A DNA stretch of 64,000 bases from the NCBI RefSeq assembly GCF_047263945.1, contig NZ_JBLAVB010000001.1, forward strand, positions 1,001,259-1,065,258, given 5' to 3'. The translations under genes and the position numbers were made by a program. The notes under the pieces are model-generated. The model was not told where the DNA came from and did not search any database. It was given only the letters and a program-made list of their open reading frames with translations. Source of the stretch: Rhodospirillum sp047263945 (GTDB taxonomy: Bacteria; Pseudomonadota; Alphaproteobacteria; Rhodospirillales; Rhodospirillaceae). Positions 43,538-52,112 of the stretch are shown one piece after another (positions within the stretch are counted from its first letter, which is position 1; each line of letters begins with the position of its first letter).

Positions 43538-43905
43538 GCGGAAGGGTGGTCACCTTCTTTCGACAAAACCGACCCCTACTTCGTTGAAGTTTCAGTCCGC
43601 GTGGATAAGCGGAAGGGGGGTCACCAGTATTTCCAATTTACTTCACTACAAGTCACTGTTTCAGTCCGCGTGGATAAGCGGAAGGGTGGTCACCCGGAAG
43701 CCCGGTTGAATCCGGCTTCTTCATTCGGTTTCAGTCCGCGTGGATAAGCGGATGGGTGGTCACCATGGGGCAGTTTTGTAAGCATCGAAGATATCAAGTT
43801 TCAGTCCGCGTGGATAAGCGGAAGGGTGGTCACCTCGGAGAGGTTAAGGCAGGAGATTTAGGCGGCTGGTTTCAGTCCGCGTGGATAAGCGGAAGGGTGG
43901 TCACC
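43518..43905 (-). CRISPR. CRISPR array 1: six 37-bp repeats, five spacers
   Basis: Repeats start at 43518, 43589, 43658, 43728, 43798 and 43869. Read in the direction of transcription (minus), each begins GGTGACCACCCTTCCGCTTA and ends CACGCGGACTGAAAC. Spacers are 32-34 bp. The repeat at 43518 is degenerate near its GTTTTC end and marks the leader-distal side; 43589 and 43728 each carry one change. The leader is on the right: bases 43906-43935 in reverse complement (CCTTGCGCAA...GGGGTAGG) match the sequence before arrays 2 and 3. The cas2/RT-cas1 pair lies immediately beyond. Confidence 0.95.
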
Positions 43906-44106
43906 CTACCCCTCTGCAAGGGGTTGCGCAAGGCCATTCCTCGAACACAATTTCCACTGATCACAGACATTTTCCCGATACGCCAAGCCTCTTTTTTCAC
44001 AACACCCCCCTTCCTATCTCAAATTACGCATTATATTCAATGCATAAGAAGCCATCCACTGATCCAGGGCCCTTTTTCCCCCCTTTTCAGCGCCTTGACG
44101 GCACCC

Positions 44107-44397
44107 TCACAGGAGCCAAAAATCCTGGTCCTCGGCCATGGGGGCACCCGTTCCGTGAACCGCGCAATGGCGGCGCCCGTCCGCAGCGATGGCGTAGATC
44201 CGCAGAGAATCCCCGCTCTCCAGAAATTGTTCCGCCTCCCGGGCGATGCCCCCGGCCCGCCTGGGCGTCATCCGGGCCTCGAACACGCTTTTCTGAACCC
44301 GGGTCGCATGATCCTCCAGCAGGGCCGCCACCTTCCGGCGGGTGCTCGCCCGCCCGATATCGTAGCAAAAAACCATCAGCATTTCCGTGCGGCTCAT
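44107..44397 (-). CDS. cas2: CRISPR-associated endoribonuclease Cas2
   Basis: A 96-residue Cas2 that bridges two Cas1 dimers in the spacer integration complex. The start MLMVFCYDIGRASTRRKVAA has the beta1 strand and conserved Asp. VQKSVFEARMTPRRAGGIA and LRIYAIAADG fill out the ferredoxin fold. ATG 44397 is preceded by GGGAGGGG; the longer frame to 44451 overlaps RT-cas1. It lies 13 bases after RT-cas1 on the same strand, so the two are co-expressed. Confidence 0.93.
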   Translation of the reverse strand: MSRTEMLMVFCYDIGRASTRRKVAALLEDHATRVQKSVFEARMTPRRAGGIAREAEQFLESGDSLRIYAIAADGRRHCAVHGTGAPMAEDQDFWLL

Positions 44398-44410
44398 GGT
44401 CCCCTCCCCC

Positions 44411-46426
44411 TCAATAGTCCATACGATAGGGAATGTGCTCCCCAGCGCCACGCAGGGACCGGGCGAAGGACAGAATCTCCTCCTCCATCAGGCCGCGCCA
44501 CTTCAGGCGCCGTCCGTCCCGGGGGCTGCGGATGGGATTGTCCAACCAGGCCTCCCATCCCCGGATCACCTCCCGCCGTCCCTCGGGAAGGATCCGACAG
44601 CGGTCCGGATCGGATCGGTCGAAATGATCGACCTTGAGGTGACGCTGATTGAACAGGGTCATGGTCAAGGCCTCGACCAGGGGACCGCGCAGGGGCTCCA
44701 CCAGATCATAAACGCAACCCTGGTGGGTATCCCGCGTCCCGTGGAGGACCCCGAACCCGGGATGCACCCCATGGCGGGAGATCAGGACTTCCACCTCTCG
44801 GATCAGCAGCGCTGACAGCCAGGACAGCACCAGGTTCACCGGATCAGGCGGTGGCTGACGCCGCCGCCGATCCAGCCGCCAGGGCTCGCGAAGCAAGCGG
44901 GCCAGGGCGGGCCAATAGAGGGCTGCGGCCTCCCCCTCGACGCCCATGATGGCGGCCACGTCCCCTTGGATGGGAAGCTTGCGGATCAGGCGACCAATCC
45001 GCGCCGCAGCCGCAGCCGTCTCCTTGTCTTTGAGGGACCGGTTCAGGCGCCGGAGCAAGGCCCGTTGGTTATGAATCCGAGCCCCGGCAAAACTCCGGGC
45101 GGCAGCGGCCCGCGCCACCGGGTCCAAGACCAACCGGGCCTGAGCCAGATGCAGCCCGGCCCGGTCCCGCCCGGGCGGCAGGCAATCGCCCACGGACCGA
45201 CCCCAGCCGTCGACAAAATGGACGGGAATATCCTCCGTCAGGCAGGCGCGCAGGGCCTCATCCTCAACCCCCGCAGCGGGACCGATCTCCACCCGCCCCA
45301 CCCGTCCGGGCGCGATGGCCAGAAGCTCCGCTTCCCCCTCCCGCACCGTCAGGCTGTGGTTGCGCAGGGCCAGGGTCCGCCCCCGCTCCATCACGTAGAG
45401 TACCCGGGTCACCGGCGACAGACCCGCGCTTTCCTCTGCGTCCCGCCGTGCCCCCTGCTCGGCCTCGCGGTCGTCTTCATGGGCCAGGGCGCGCAGCAGG
45501 GCCGAGGCGCCCCCGTCCTGATCCGGATCCTCCCCGGCGGGGGAACGAAGAACCATGGATTTGACGAACAGATGGCCCAGGAACCGAAAGCCGGAGTCAA
45601 AGGACACCACCCGCGTCTTGTCGCGGTTCAGGGACAGACCAAGCGCCGCCAGGGTCTCGCCCACCCGCTCGAGCACCGCCCGCGCCCGCGCTTCGGTCCG
45701 GCAGAGCAGGACAAAGTCATCGGCGTAGCGCACCAGCCGGACACCGGGTCCGAAGGCTGCGTCCTGGGCGGCCTCGTCCAGGTCATCCAGATAGAGGTTG
45801 GACAACAGGGGAGAGAGGGGGGATCCCTGGGGCAAGCCCAAGCCCCCCTCCCCCGCATGCTCCAGCCAGACGGCGATCAGGTCCATCAGGGCCGGATCAT
45901 CCACATGGACGTCCAGGGCGGCGAGCAGGGGGCCATGGGGAACCCGGTCGAAGAAGCGCTCGATATCGCCATCAACCACCCACAGGTAGCCCTTGCCGCG
46001 CAGGGCGCGGACCCGTTCGACCGCCTGGACCACCGACCGCCCGGGGCGGTAGGCGAAACTCGCATCCTCGAACTCCGGCTCCAGGTGGGGAACCAGGGCA
46101 TCGGTGACCGCAGTTTGAACCACCCGATCCACCACGCAAGGAATGGAGAGGACCCGCTCTCCGCCATCGGCCTTGGCGAAGGACACCCGGCGGATCGGGC
46201 CGGGCAGATAGCTCCCGTCCCTCAAGGCTTTGTGCAGGGAGAGCAGACGCACCGCCGCCCCCTCGTCGAACAGGCCGACGGTCACGCCATCACCCCCCGC
46301 AGCCCCGGCATTGGCCCGCACCCGGTGCCAAGCGGCCTCCAGACTATCCAGGCGTGTCGCTTGCTCGTATAAGGAATGGCGGGGTGGCCGCTTTCCATCG
46401 CGCTTCGGCCCATCACGCTTCGTCAT
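44411..46426 (-). CDS. cas1: Reverse transcriptase-Cas1 fusion
   Basis: A 671-residue adaptation protein. Residues about 20-300 form a group-II-intron-like reverse transcriptase: motif A VVDGDIERFFDRVP (Asp 154), GLPQGSPLSPLLSNLYLDDL, and catalytic RYADDFVLL (YADD at 234-237). A linker rich in Glu and Arg (300-335) leads to Cas1 at about 340-665: MGVEGEAAALYWPAL with a catalytic Glu, GVLHGTRDTHQ with His 562, and YDLVEPLRG with the Asp/Glu pair. All active-site residues are intact. No Cas6 domain is fused, unlike some relatives. In such systems the RT allows spacers to be copied from RNA. Start 46426 is the only reasonable one. Confidence 0.96.
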   Translation of the reverse strand: MTKRDGPKRDGKRPPRHSLYEQATRLDSLEAAWHRVRANAGAAGGDGVTVGLFDEGAAVRLLSLHKALRDGSYLPGPIRRVSFAKADGGERVLSIPCVVDRVVQTAVTDALVPHLEPEFEDASFAYRPGRSVVQAVERVRALRGKGYLWVVDGDIERFFDRVPHGPLLAALDVHVDDPALMDLIAVWLEHAGEGGLGLPQGSPLSPLLSNLYLDDLDEAAQDAAFGPGVRLVRYADDFVLLCRTEARARAVLERVGETLAALGLSLNRDKTRVVSFDSGFRFLGHLFVKSMVLRSPAGEDPDQDGGASALLRALAHEDDREAEQGARRDAEESAGLSPVTRVLYVMERGRTLALRNHSLTVREGEAELLAIAPGRVGRVEIGPAAGVEDEALRACLTEDIPVHFVDGWGRSVGDCLPPGRDRAGLHLAQARLVLDPVARAAAARSFAGARIHNQRALLRRLNRSLKDKETAAAAARIGRLIRKLPIQGDVAAIMGVEGEAAALYWPALARLLREPWRLDRRRRQPPPDPVNLVLSWLSALLIREVEVLISRHGVHPGFGVLHGTRDTHQGCVYDLVEPLRGPLVEALTMTLFNQRHLKVDHFDRSDPDRCRILPEGRREVIRGWEAWLDNPIRSPRDGRRLKWRGLMEEEILSFARSLRGAGEHIPYRMDY

Positions 46427-46659
46427 GGTCCCTCCCGGACAGCGGGACCGGGGTTCGAGGCCCCAGACTCCGCCGCTTCAAATGCATAAAGCGGGTCATT
46501 CGATCAGTGGAATGGCGGCAATTCTATGATTTCCATGGAGAATTCGTCAATAAGTTGGTTAAGGAAGGGGGGTTACGAGACGCATTCTCAAGAAAAACCT
46601 TCAATCGGTGGAAAAGGGTCGAAAAGTCCGGCCTTGCGCAAGCCCTTCTAGGGGGGTAG
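46427..46659 (+). promoter_or_regulatory. Leader of CRISPR array 2
   Basis: An AT-richer 230-base stretch between RT-cas1 and the first repeat. It ends in CCTTGCGCAAGCCCTTCTAG plus GGGGGTAGG, a motif repeated in front of arrays 1 and 3. It should carry the array promoter and the sequence recognised during leader-end integration. Confidence 0.7.
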
Positions 46660-47059
46660 GGTGAACACCCTTCCGCTTGTCCACGCGGACTGAAACCCAG
46701 CGGGTTGAAGCCCGAGTAGGCGCCCAGGTCGAAGTGGAAGGTGAACACCCTTCCGCTTGTCCACGCGGACTGAAACCCGCCCCGGAGGGCAGGCCCAGTG
46801 CCGAAGCCAGGTGAACACCCTTCCGCTTGTCCACGCGGACTGAAACCGACCGGAACCCACAACCACAAGAGGTCGCAGGTGAACACCCTTCCGCTTGTCC
46901 ACGCGGACTGAAACCTGGAGTCACCTCCTGCCCCAGAGTCAAGGGAACGCAGGTGAACACCCTTCCGCTTGTCCACGCGGACTGAAACTCGATCTGAACA
47001 GCGACGCTCTCGCTGACGTAGTGGTGAACAGCCTTCTGCTTGGTCACCCGAAGGGACAC
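46660..47059 (+). CRISPR. CRISPR array 2: five repeats plus a degenerate sixth, five spacers
   Basis: Repeats start at 46660, 46740, 46810, 46878 and 46952, each GGTGAACACCCTTCCGCTTG...CACGCGGACTGAAAC over 37 bp. A degenerate unit occupies 47023-47059 (GGTGAACAGCCTTCTGCTTG). Spacers are 43, 33, 31, 37 and 34 bp. The first, newest spacer is unusually long. The repeat differs from array 1 at two positions (A for C at position 6; G for A at position 20). The leader is on the left and the effector operon begins 150 bases downstream. Confidence 0.95.
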
Positions 47060-47210
47060 GGGACCTGTCTGCGTCGCCTCCCCCTCCCGCATGAAAAGAA
47101 TGCCGTCCACCCCATCAGGGGAGAGCAAGTCCCGCAGATTTTTCTTAAAGATTGAAATCTTCGAAACCACCCCATAGACTTGCATAGATCATCCTAGGGG
47201 GGAGGGACCC

Positions 47211-48896
47211 TTGCAGCGATTCATCGTTCGTGTCGAAGTGGTCAATCTCATGTCTTCCGTCTTTGATACGGATGACTTGTCCTCGATCCGAGGGGGCGGC
47301 TACGCCAGCCTTTTGATCCCGGCCCTTGTGCTAAAGGGCATCGTGAACAAGGCAAGCAAGACGGAGTGCCTTGATCCGGTTTTCGACGGGGCCTCCCAGG
47401 CGGTCGGCATTCTCACCGTCACGGATGACGAAGCAACGGATCCCGCACCAAGCCTGACTGCGGAGAACATCGAGGCCCGAGTAACCAACACCCTATACAA
47501 GACACCAGACGCCTTCTTCCCGGACCATGTGGAGCAGGATCGGGACAATCGGTCGCTCCGCGCGGTTTTGCCCTATCTGACCGTCTTGGTCGCCGTCGTC
47601 GACTGGCCGGAACAGACCTCCTATCTGGAGGCCTCCCGATCCTGTCTGGCACGTCTGCGCCGACGCCAGTTCATGTCTCCCACCCTGGATCTGTTCGCTG
47701 ATGGGGGACGCGGGGCAACCCGTCCCTGCGCCGTCGACGGCGTCCGGCCCGGTGTCCAGACCGATACCCTGGGAGGAGAAAAACGCTCCATCTCCAACGC
47801 TGTGGCCGTTCGCAGGACCTTGGGGCGGGCGTTGCGGGATCGCATTTACGCCGAGATCCTGGGCAAATCCCTGACAGAGACATGGCCCGAGGGGGTGCCG
47901 CCCTTCGCCGCCTCCCTCGCGGATCTGGTCAACGAACAACCGGGTTTGCCCCCCTCCCTGAGCGGCAAAATCGCCGTCGTTCACATGGACGGCAACACAT
48001 TCACCGCCAAGCGCGAGAAGGCCGTCAGGGTGGCGGGGGAAAAGGCCCCCAATCAGGAACGCCTTTTTTCCGAAACGGTGAAATCCCAGCGCGCGGCTTT
48101 CCTGAAGCGTTTGCTGGACGCGCTGCTGGCCGACCCCCGCATGATCGGACCCGAGGGGCGGTTGCGCTTTGAAACCCTGCTTTGGGGCGGCGACGAGGCC
48201 GTCTTCGTGCTGCCCGCCTGGAAGGTCATGGACCTGCTTTTGGTCATGGCCAAAGCCTTCTCCGATCCGGGGTGGGTCTTTAACGGCCAGCCCCTGACCC
48301 ATGGAACGGGCATTCTGGTCTGTCATCATAAGATGCCCATCGCCACGGCGCGAGATCTCGCCGACAGCCTGGGGCGCAGCGCAAAAAACGCGGTTCCCGA
48401 GGCAGCCCGGGGAACCGTCAACACCCTGTCCCTGGCCACCATCGAAAGCATCGAACCCATCGGCTCCCTGAGCGCATACCGGAAAGCGCTCCACGGCACG
48501 GACAGGGACACGGCCTTCGCGCTGACGGGGACGGAAAGCATGGACGACTTCGTCACCCTGGGCCGCCGACTGTCCGCCCCAAAGTCCGGCTTTCCCCGAA
48601 GCCAAATCCAAACCCTTATCGAGCGCCTGACCACCTTTACGGACAAGGAGACCAAAACGCGAAAGGTTCCCAGCGAAGCGGAAACACGGACGGTCGTCGA
48701 GCAGATCGCCCGCCGGACCATCCTCGGCGATGGTCCAGAGGTTAAAAAGACCGTTTCCGACCATGTCCAGGATTTGACCAGCTCGCTCTGGGGGGAAAGT
48801 GACCCCCAAGCCCCCTGGGTCAAAGCCATGCGGATTGCGGCCCTGTGGGATCTGTTCCATCCCTTTTCCGAGACCACCAGGGGGGAGACCACCTGA
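47211..48896 (+). CDS. cas10: Divergent Cas10-like large subunit of a type III complex
   Basis: A 561-residue protein. No HD nuclease domain precedes it. A first ferredoxin-like palm (about 1-135) has FIVRVEVVNL and DTDDLSSIRGGGYASLL. The second palm has VVHMDGNTFTAKRE (Asp 260) and LLWGGDEAVFVLPAW, with GGDE at 326-329 in place of the usual GGDD. The zinc-ribbon cysteines are absent. TTG 47211 has GGGGAGGG just upstream. It heads a four-gene operon with three RAMP proteins. Cas10 normally surveys RNA binding and makes cyclic oligoadenylate or a related messenger; with GGDE, as in diguanylate cyclases, catalysis remains possible. Family assignment is by motif and context. Confidence 0.75.
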   Translation: MQRFIVRVEVVNLMSSVFDTDDLSSIRGGGYASLLIPALVLKGIVNKASKTECLDPVFDGASQAVGILTVTDDEATDPAPSLTAENIEARVTNTLYKTPDAFFPDHVEQDRDNRSLRAVLPYLTVLVAVVDWPEQTSYLEASRSCLARLRRRQFMSPTLDLFADGGRGATRPCAVDGVRPGVQTDTLGGEKRSISNAVAVRRTLGRALRDRIYAEILGKSLTETWPEGVPPFAASLADLVNEQPGLPPSLSGKIAVVHMDGNTFTAKREKAVRVAGEKAPNQERLFSETVKSQRAAFLKRLLDALLADPRMIGPEGRLRFETLLWGGDEAVFVLPAWKVMDLLLVMAKAFSDPGWVFNGQPLTHGTGILVCHHKMPIATARDLADSLGRSAKNAVPEAARGTVNTLSLATIESIEPIGSLSAYRKALHGTDRDTAFALTGTESMDDFVTLGRRLSAPKSGFPRSQIQTLIERLTTFTDKETKTRKVPSEAETRTVVEQIARRTILGDGPEVKKTVSDHVQDLTSSLWGESDPQAPWVKAMRIAALWDLFHPFSETTRGETT

Positions 48897-48897
48897 C

Positions 48898-50679
48898 ATG
48901 CGCCATCGCTACACCCTCTCCCTCACCCTGCGTGGTCCGGTCATGGCCACCGGCCTGGACGCCCCCGAGTACGGCATTGATGCCCCTTTCCTACGGGATC
49001 ACGAGAACCGCCTCTGTCTGCCCGGCAGCCAACTCCGGGGGGTTCTCCGCCATACCATCGCGGCCATGGTCGAATCCGGATGCAACAGCCTTCCAGACAC
49101 CGCAGAAGCGGATTGGTTCGGTCGGGCATCGGGGCAGGTCGACACCGACGCTTTCGAACGGAACGACGCAGCGGTTTGGGAACCGCGCAAACGCCGGGTC
49201 CATGTTTCAGACCTCTATCCGCCCGTGGAGCCCGAAACCCGCTTCGACCGTCTGACCCGGGTCCGGATTGATGGCGCCACCGGCGCCGTGGCGGAAGGCG
49301 CCCTACAGGTTCTGGAATGCCCCATTGGCGTGAATGAACGGGTTCCCTTTTCCGGGACGATTGTGATCGAAGCCCCTTCCGCGGAAGAGGCGGAGAGCAT
49401 CGCCATCTGGCTGCGTCGCGCCCTGGCGCTTGTTCCGGCGATTGGTGCACATAAGACCGCTGGCTTTGGCCATGTGGAAGCCGCCACCCTTGAGGCCGCC
49501 CCGAAACCGGCCCCCGCAGCGCCGGACTCAACGACGAAACCCTCAGTGAAGACCAAAGTGGACGGATGGGCGGCGGCCTCCCTCGTGCTCACCTTCGATG
49601 GCCCCTTCCTGGTGTCCGCCGATCGCTGGAACGGGAACAGCTTTCGGGGCACGGAGGATGTTTCCGGCGCGGTCCTGAAAGCCGCCCTGGCCCCGGCCCT
49701 GACCGAAGCGGGAGTCGATCCGGAGACCCTGTCCCGGGCCATCTTCCAAGAAGCCAGACCAGCCCGTCCCGAAGCAAAGCGCCCCACCGTCGCGCCCCTG
49801 TCCCTCTATTGGGCCGAAACCCTGGGAAGCCTCGAAGATGCCCTGGAGATCCCGCCGGAAAGCTTGGGAGACCTCATCTCCTTCCATACCGACTGGAAGG
49901 AGGGATCGGCCGCCCAGGCAGCCCTTAGCGCCCGGACAGGCCGAACCTTCGAAGCCTTGCGGTCGATCCGGACACGGACGCGCATCGGCAAGCAGGGTAC
50001 GGTGGAACCGGGACATCTGTTCACCTACGCTGCGGTCAATCCTCTCGACCATGTCTGGAAGGGGCGCATCCTTCCCGGGGATTTGGCGACGGAGGCATTC
50101 GCCACGCTTTTGAATGCCCTGCCCGACCGCTTAACCGGTATCGGCAAAACCCGGGTGTCCGCCAGCCTCGCCCTCGAAGAAACCGAGATACCGAAACCGG
50201 TGGAAGCAGAGAAGGAGGGGGCCACCCTGCGCGTGCGCGTCGTCCTGCAAACCCCTGCCTTGCTGCATGGTCCCCAATGCCTCGCGACATTCTCCGAGAT
50301 CGCCGATCCGGCGGAGCGTTTACGCCACCAGTATGAGGCCTATTTCTCCCATGCCCTGAGCCAGCGATCCGAAGGGACCGCCCCGGATGCCCCCACCCCC
50401 CTGCGTCTGGTCGCCCATGCAAGCCAGCGGCGGGTCGGCGGCTATCTGGCCGGACGCTACCGGCAACGCGAACGGGGATACCAGCCCTGGATCCTCACCA
50501 ATCCCGGATCCGTGTTCGAGTTCACCCTGGACCGAACCCGGACCCTGGCCTTGAACAGCTTCGCGGGCCGGGGCCTCCCCCCACCGAAGGCAGAAATCCC
50601 CCTGTCCGATTGGCGGATCAACCCCTTCGTGCCCCAAAACGGCTTTGGCGAGGTTCTCGTCGAACCCGGCCTGTCTTAG
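48898..50679 (+). CDS. Fused RAMP protein: Cas7 (Csm3-like) plus Csx10/Cas5-like
   Basis: A 593-residue RAMP fusion. Residues 1-200 resemble Csm3/Cas7: GIDAPFLRDHENRLCLPGSQ then LRGVLR, where Asp 28 aligns with the RNA-cleaving Asp of Csm3, and a late GAHKTAGFGHVE Gly-rich loop. A Pro/Ala linker (about 203-222) leads to a second part with LVLTFDGPFLVSADRWNGNS and a C-terminal QPWILTNPGSVFEFTLDRT that resembles Csx10, the Cas5-type subunit of type III-D. The start ATG 48898 lies one base after the cas10-like stop; the longer frame lies inside it. Roles are inferred from family structure. Confidence 0.75.
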   Translation: MRHRYTLSLTLRGPVMATGLDAPEYGIDAPFLRDHENRLCLPGSQLRGVLRHTIAAMVESGCNSLPDTAEADWFGRASGQVDTDAFERNDAAVWEPRKRRVHVSDLYPPVEPETRFDRLTRVRIDGATGAVAEGALQVLECPIGVNERVPFSGTIVIEAPSAEEAESIAIWLRRALALVPAIGAHKTAGFGHVEAATLEAAPKPAPAAPDSTTKPSVKTKVDGWAAASLVLTFDGPFLVSADRWNGNSFRGTEDVSGAVLKAALAPALTEAGVDPETLSRAIFQEARPARPEAKRPTVAPLSLYWAETLGSLEDALEIPPESLGDLISFHTDWKEGSAAQAALSARTGRTFEALRSIRTRTRIGKQGTVEPGHLFTYAAVNPLDHVWKGRILPGDLATEAFATLLNALPDRLTGIGKTRVSASLALEETEIPKPVEAEKEGATLRVRVVLQTPALLHGPQCLATFSEIADPAERLRHQYEAYFSHALSQRSEGTAPDAPTPLRLVAHASQRRVGGYLAGRYRQRERGYQPWILTNPGSVFEFTLDRTRTLALNSFAGRGLPPPKAEIPLSDWRINPFVPQNGFGEVLVEPGLS

Positions 50680-50693
50680 GGGAGGATCGCACC

Positions 50694-52112
50694 ATGACCG
50701 CACTGTCCCATGTTCGTTTCTCCTTCACCCTGGTCGTGGACACCGACCTGCATATTGGTGATGGCCGGATGTGTCCCCTAGAAACCCTACGGCCCGGTCT
50801 GTCCAGACGACGGACGGCGGATGATCCGGCACAAGCCGAAGATACCGGCCCTCTGGTCAAAACAATTGTCCGGGACCACGATAAACGGCCCATCCTGCCC
50901 GCCACATCCTTGAAAGGGGTCTTGAAGGAGGCCCTGACCGGCTCCCTGGACAAGGCCGAAATAGATCGCCTGTTCGGAACCATCACCGGGGGAAAACACG
51001 ACAAGGACGGGAAAACGGACAAACGTGACAAGACGGATTCCGGCCAGATGGGCCGGTTCACCTTCCATGCCGCCGTTCTGGACCGGTCCGACAGCCCCTC
51101 CACCTTCTCGGGCCTCCCCTATTTCGACGACACTGCGGGAACCTGGGTCGCCACCCATGTGGCCATTTCCCGAAACGACGGAACCGCGGACCCGCGCAAG
51201 CTCTTCAATATGGAGATGGTGCCTGCGGGGGGACGCTTCCTGGTCGATGGGATCTGGTTCGGGGATATGGAAGACGCCAAGCTCTCCTTGCCTCGCCTGC
51301 TGGCTCCCCTGAGACGTCCGGACGGGGTCTCCATTGGATCGGGTGGCCGCATTGGACGGGGCCGGGTTTCCTTGGGGAGAGCCGCAGATGTGCGGTTGTG
51401 GGAAACCGCCTTCAACCCGAAAACGGGCCTTGTGGACACGACCCCGGGTAAATCCCCGGTGATCCTCACGGTTCCCAAGACCGCCATGGACGGCGCTGTC
51501 AAAATCCTGGATTTCACTTGCGATGGCCCCTTCGCTTCCGTTGATCCAAGTCCCCGCCCCGGGGACAACCGGGGGAACCTGATCCGGAGCCTTGGACGGG
51601 ACGACGCCCGCCCGGTCATCCATCCGGATGGCGTTTCCGGCGCCTTGAGAAGCCGCGCGGCATGGCTCTCCGCCCTCCATGACCTGGGAGGGGATGACCG
51701 CTTCCGGAAACCGGAGACCTGGGCGGACCCGGAAGAGTTGACGCCCGTGGAACGTCTGTTCGGCGTAACCGGCTGGCGCGGCCTTTTGCGGCAGAGTTTC
51801 ATCAAACAGCCCGTGGCGGCGGAACACACCCACTACACCTCCGTCGCCCTGGACGCGTTTACCGGCGGGGTGCTCGACAGCACGCTGTTCGAACACGAGG
51901 TCTACGTGGGTGTCTCCTTCTCCCTCGCCTTGTCCCTGGATCGCCGGGTCGACGACGACAACACCCCCATGGTTACCCAAGGGGACCGGAATCTACTTGA
52001 ACTGTTGCTCGACGATGTGACGGGAGACGTCTTGCCCCTCGGCCATGCCACGAACCGGGGGTTCGGCTGGTTTTCAGTGACCCATGCCTCCCCGGAAAGG
52101 AGCGCCCGATAA
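50694..52112 (+). CDS. RAMP protein with two Cas7-like domains
   Basis: A 472-residue protein. The first domain has FTLVVDTDLHIGDGRM, then IVRDHDKRPILPATSLKGVL, as in Csm3-like backbones; the position of the catalytic Asp is occupied by Val (PLVKTIVRD). A charged insertion rich in Lys and Asp (about residues 100-115) follows. GSGGRIGRGRVSLG ends this domain. The second domain has ILDFTCDGPFAS, HPDGVSGALRSRAAWL and DAFTGGVLDSTLFEHEVYVG. GGAGGA precedes ATG 50694. It overlaps the next gene by one base (TAATG). Likely two backbone protomers in one chain. Confidence 0.75.
   Translation: MTALSHVRFSFTLVVDTDLHIGDGRMCPLETLRPGLSRRRTADDPAQAEDTGPLVKTIVRDHDKRPILPATSLKGVLKEALTGSLDKAEIDRLFGTITGGKHDKDGKTDKRDKTDSGQMGRFTFHAAVLDRSDSPSTFSGLPYFDDTAGTWVATHVAISRNDGTADPRKLFNMEMVPAGGRFLVDGIWFGDMEDAKLSLPRLLAPLRRPDGVSIGSGGRIGRGRVSLGRAADVRLWETAFNPKTGLVDTTPGKSPVILTVPKTAMDGAVKILDFTCDGPFASVDPSPRPGDNRGNLIRSLGRDDARPVIHPDGVSGALRSRAAWLSALHDLGGDDRFRKPETWADPEELTPVERLFGVTGWRGLLRQSFIKQPVAAEHTHYTSVALDAFTGGVLDSTLFEHEVYVGVSFSLALSLDRRVDDDNTPMVTQGDRNLLELLLDDVTGDVLPLGHATNRGFGWFSVTHASPERSAR

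Noticed and set aside
43431..44417. Open frames running through CRISPR array 1
   Set aside because: They arise because the 37-bp repeat has no stop in some frames; their repeated peptide (SVRVDKRKGG) is just translated repeat.
44966..46372. 468-codon plus-strand open frame opposite RT-cas1
   Set aside because: Composition is Gln/Gly/Pro-rich shadow of a GC-rich gene; the minus frame holds intact RT and Cas1 motifs.
46524..47185. Minus-strand frames across CRISPR array 2 as genes
   Set aside because: Most of their length is repeat and spacer sequence. Only the short segment outside the array is kept as a low-interest note.
47493..48899. 468-codon minus-strand frame opposite the cas10-like gene
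   Set aside because: Shadow frame without motifs; the plus frame has GGDE and a strong ribosome site.
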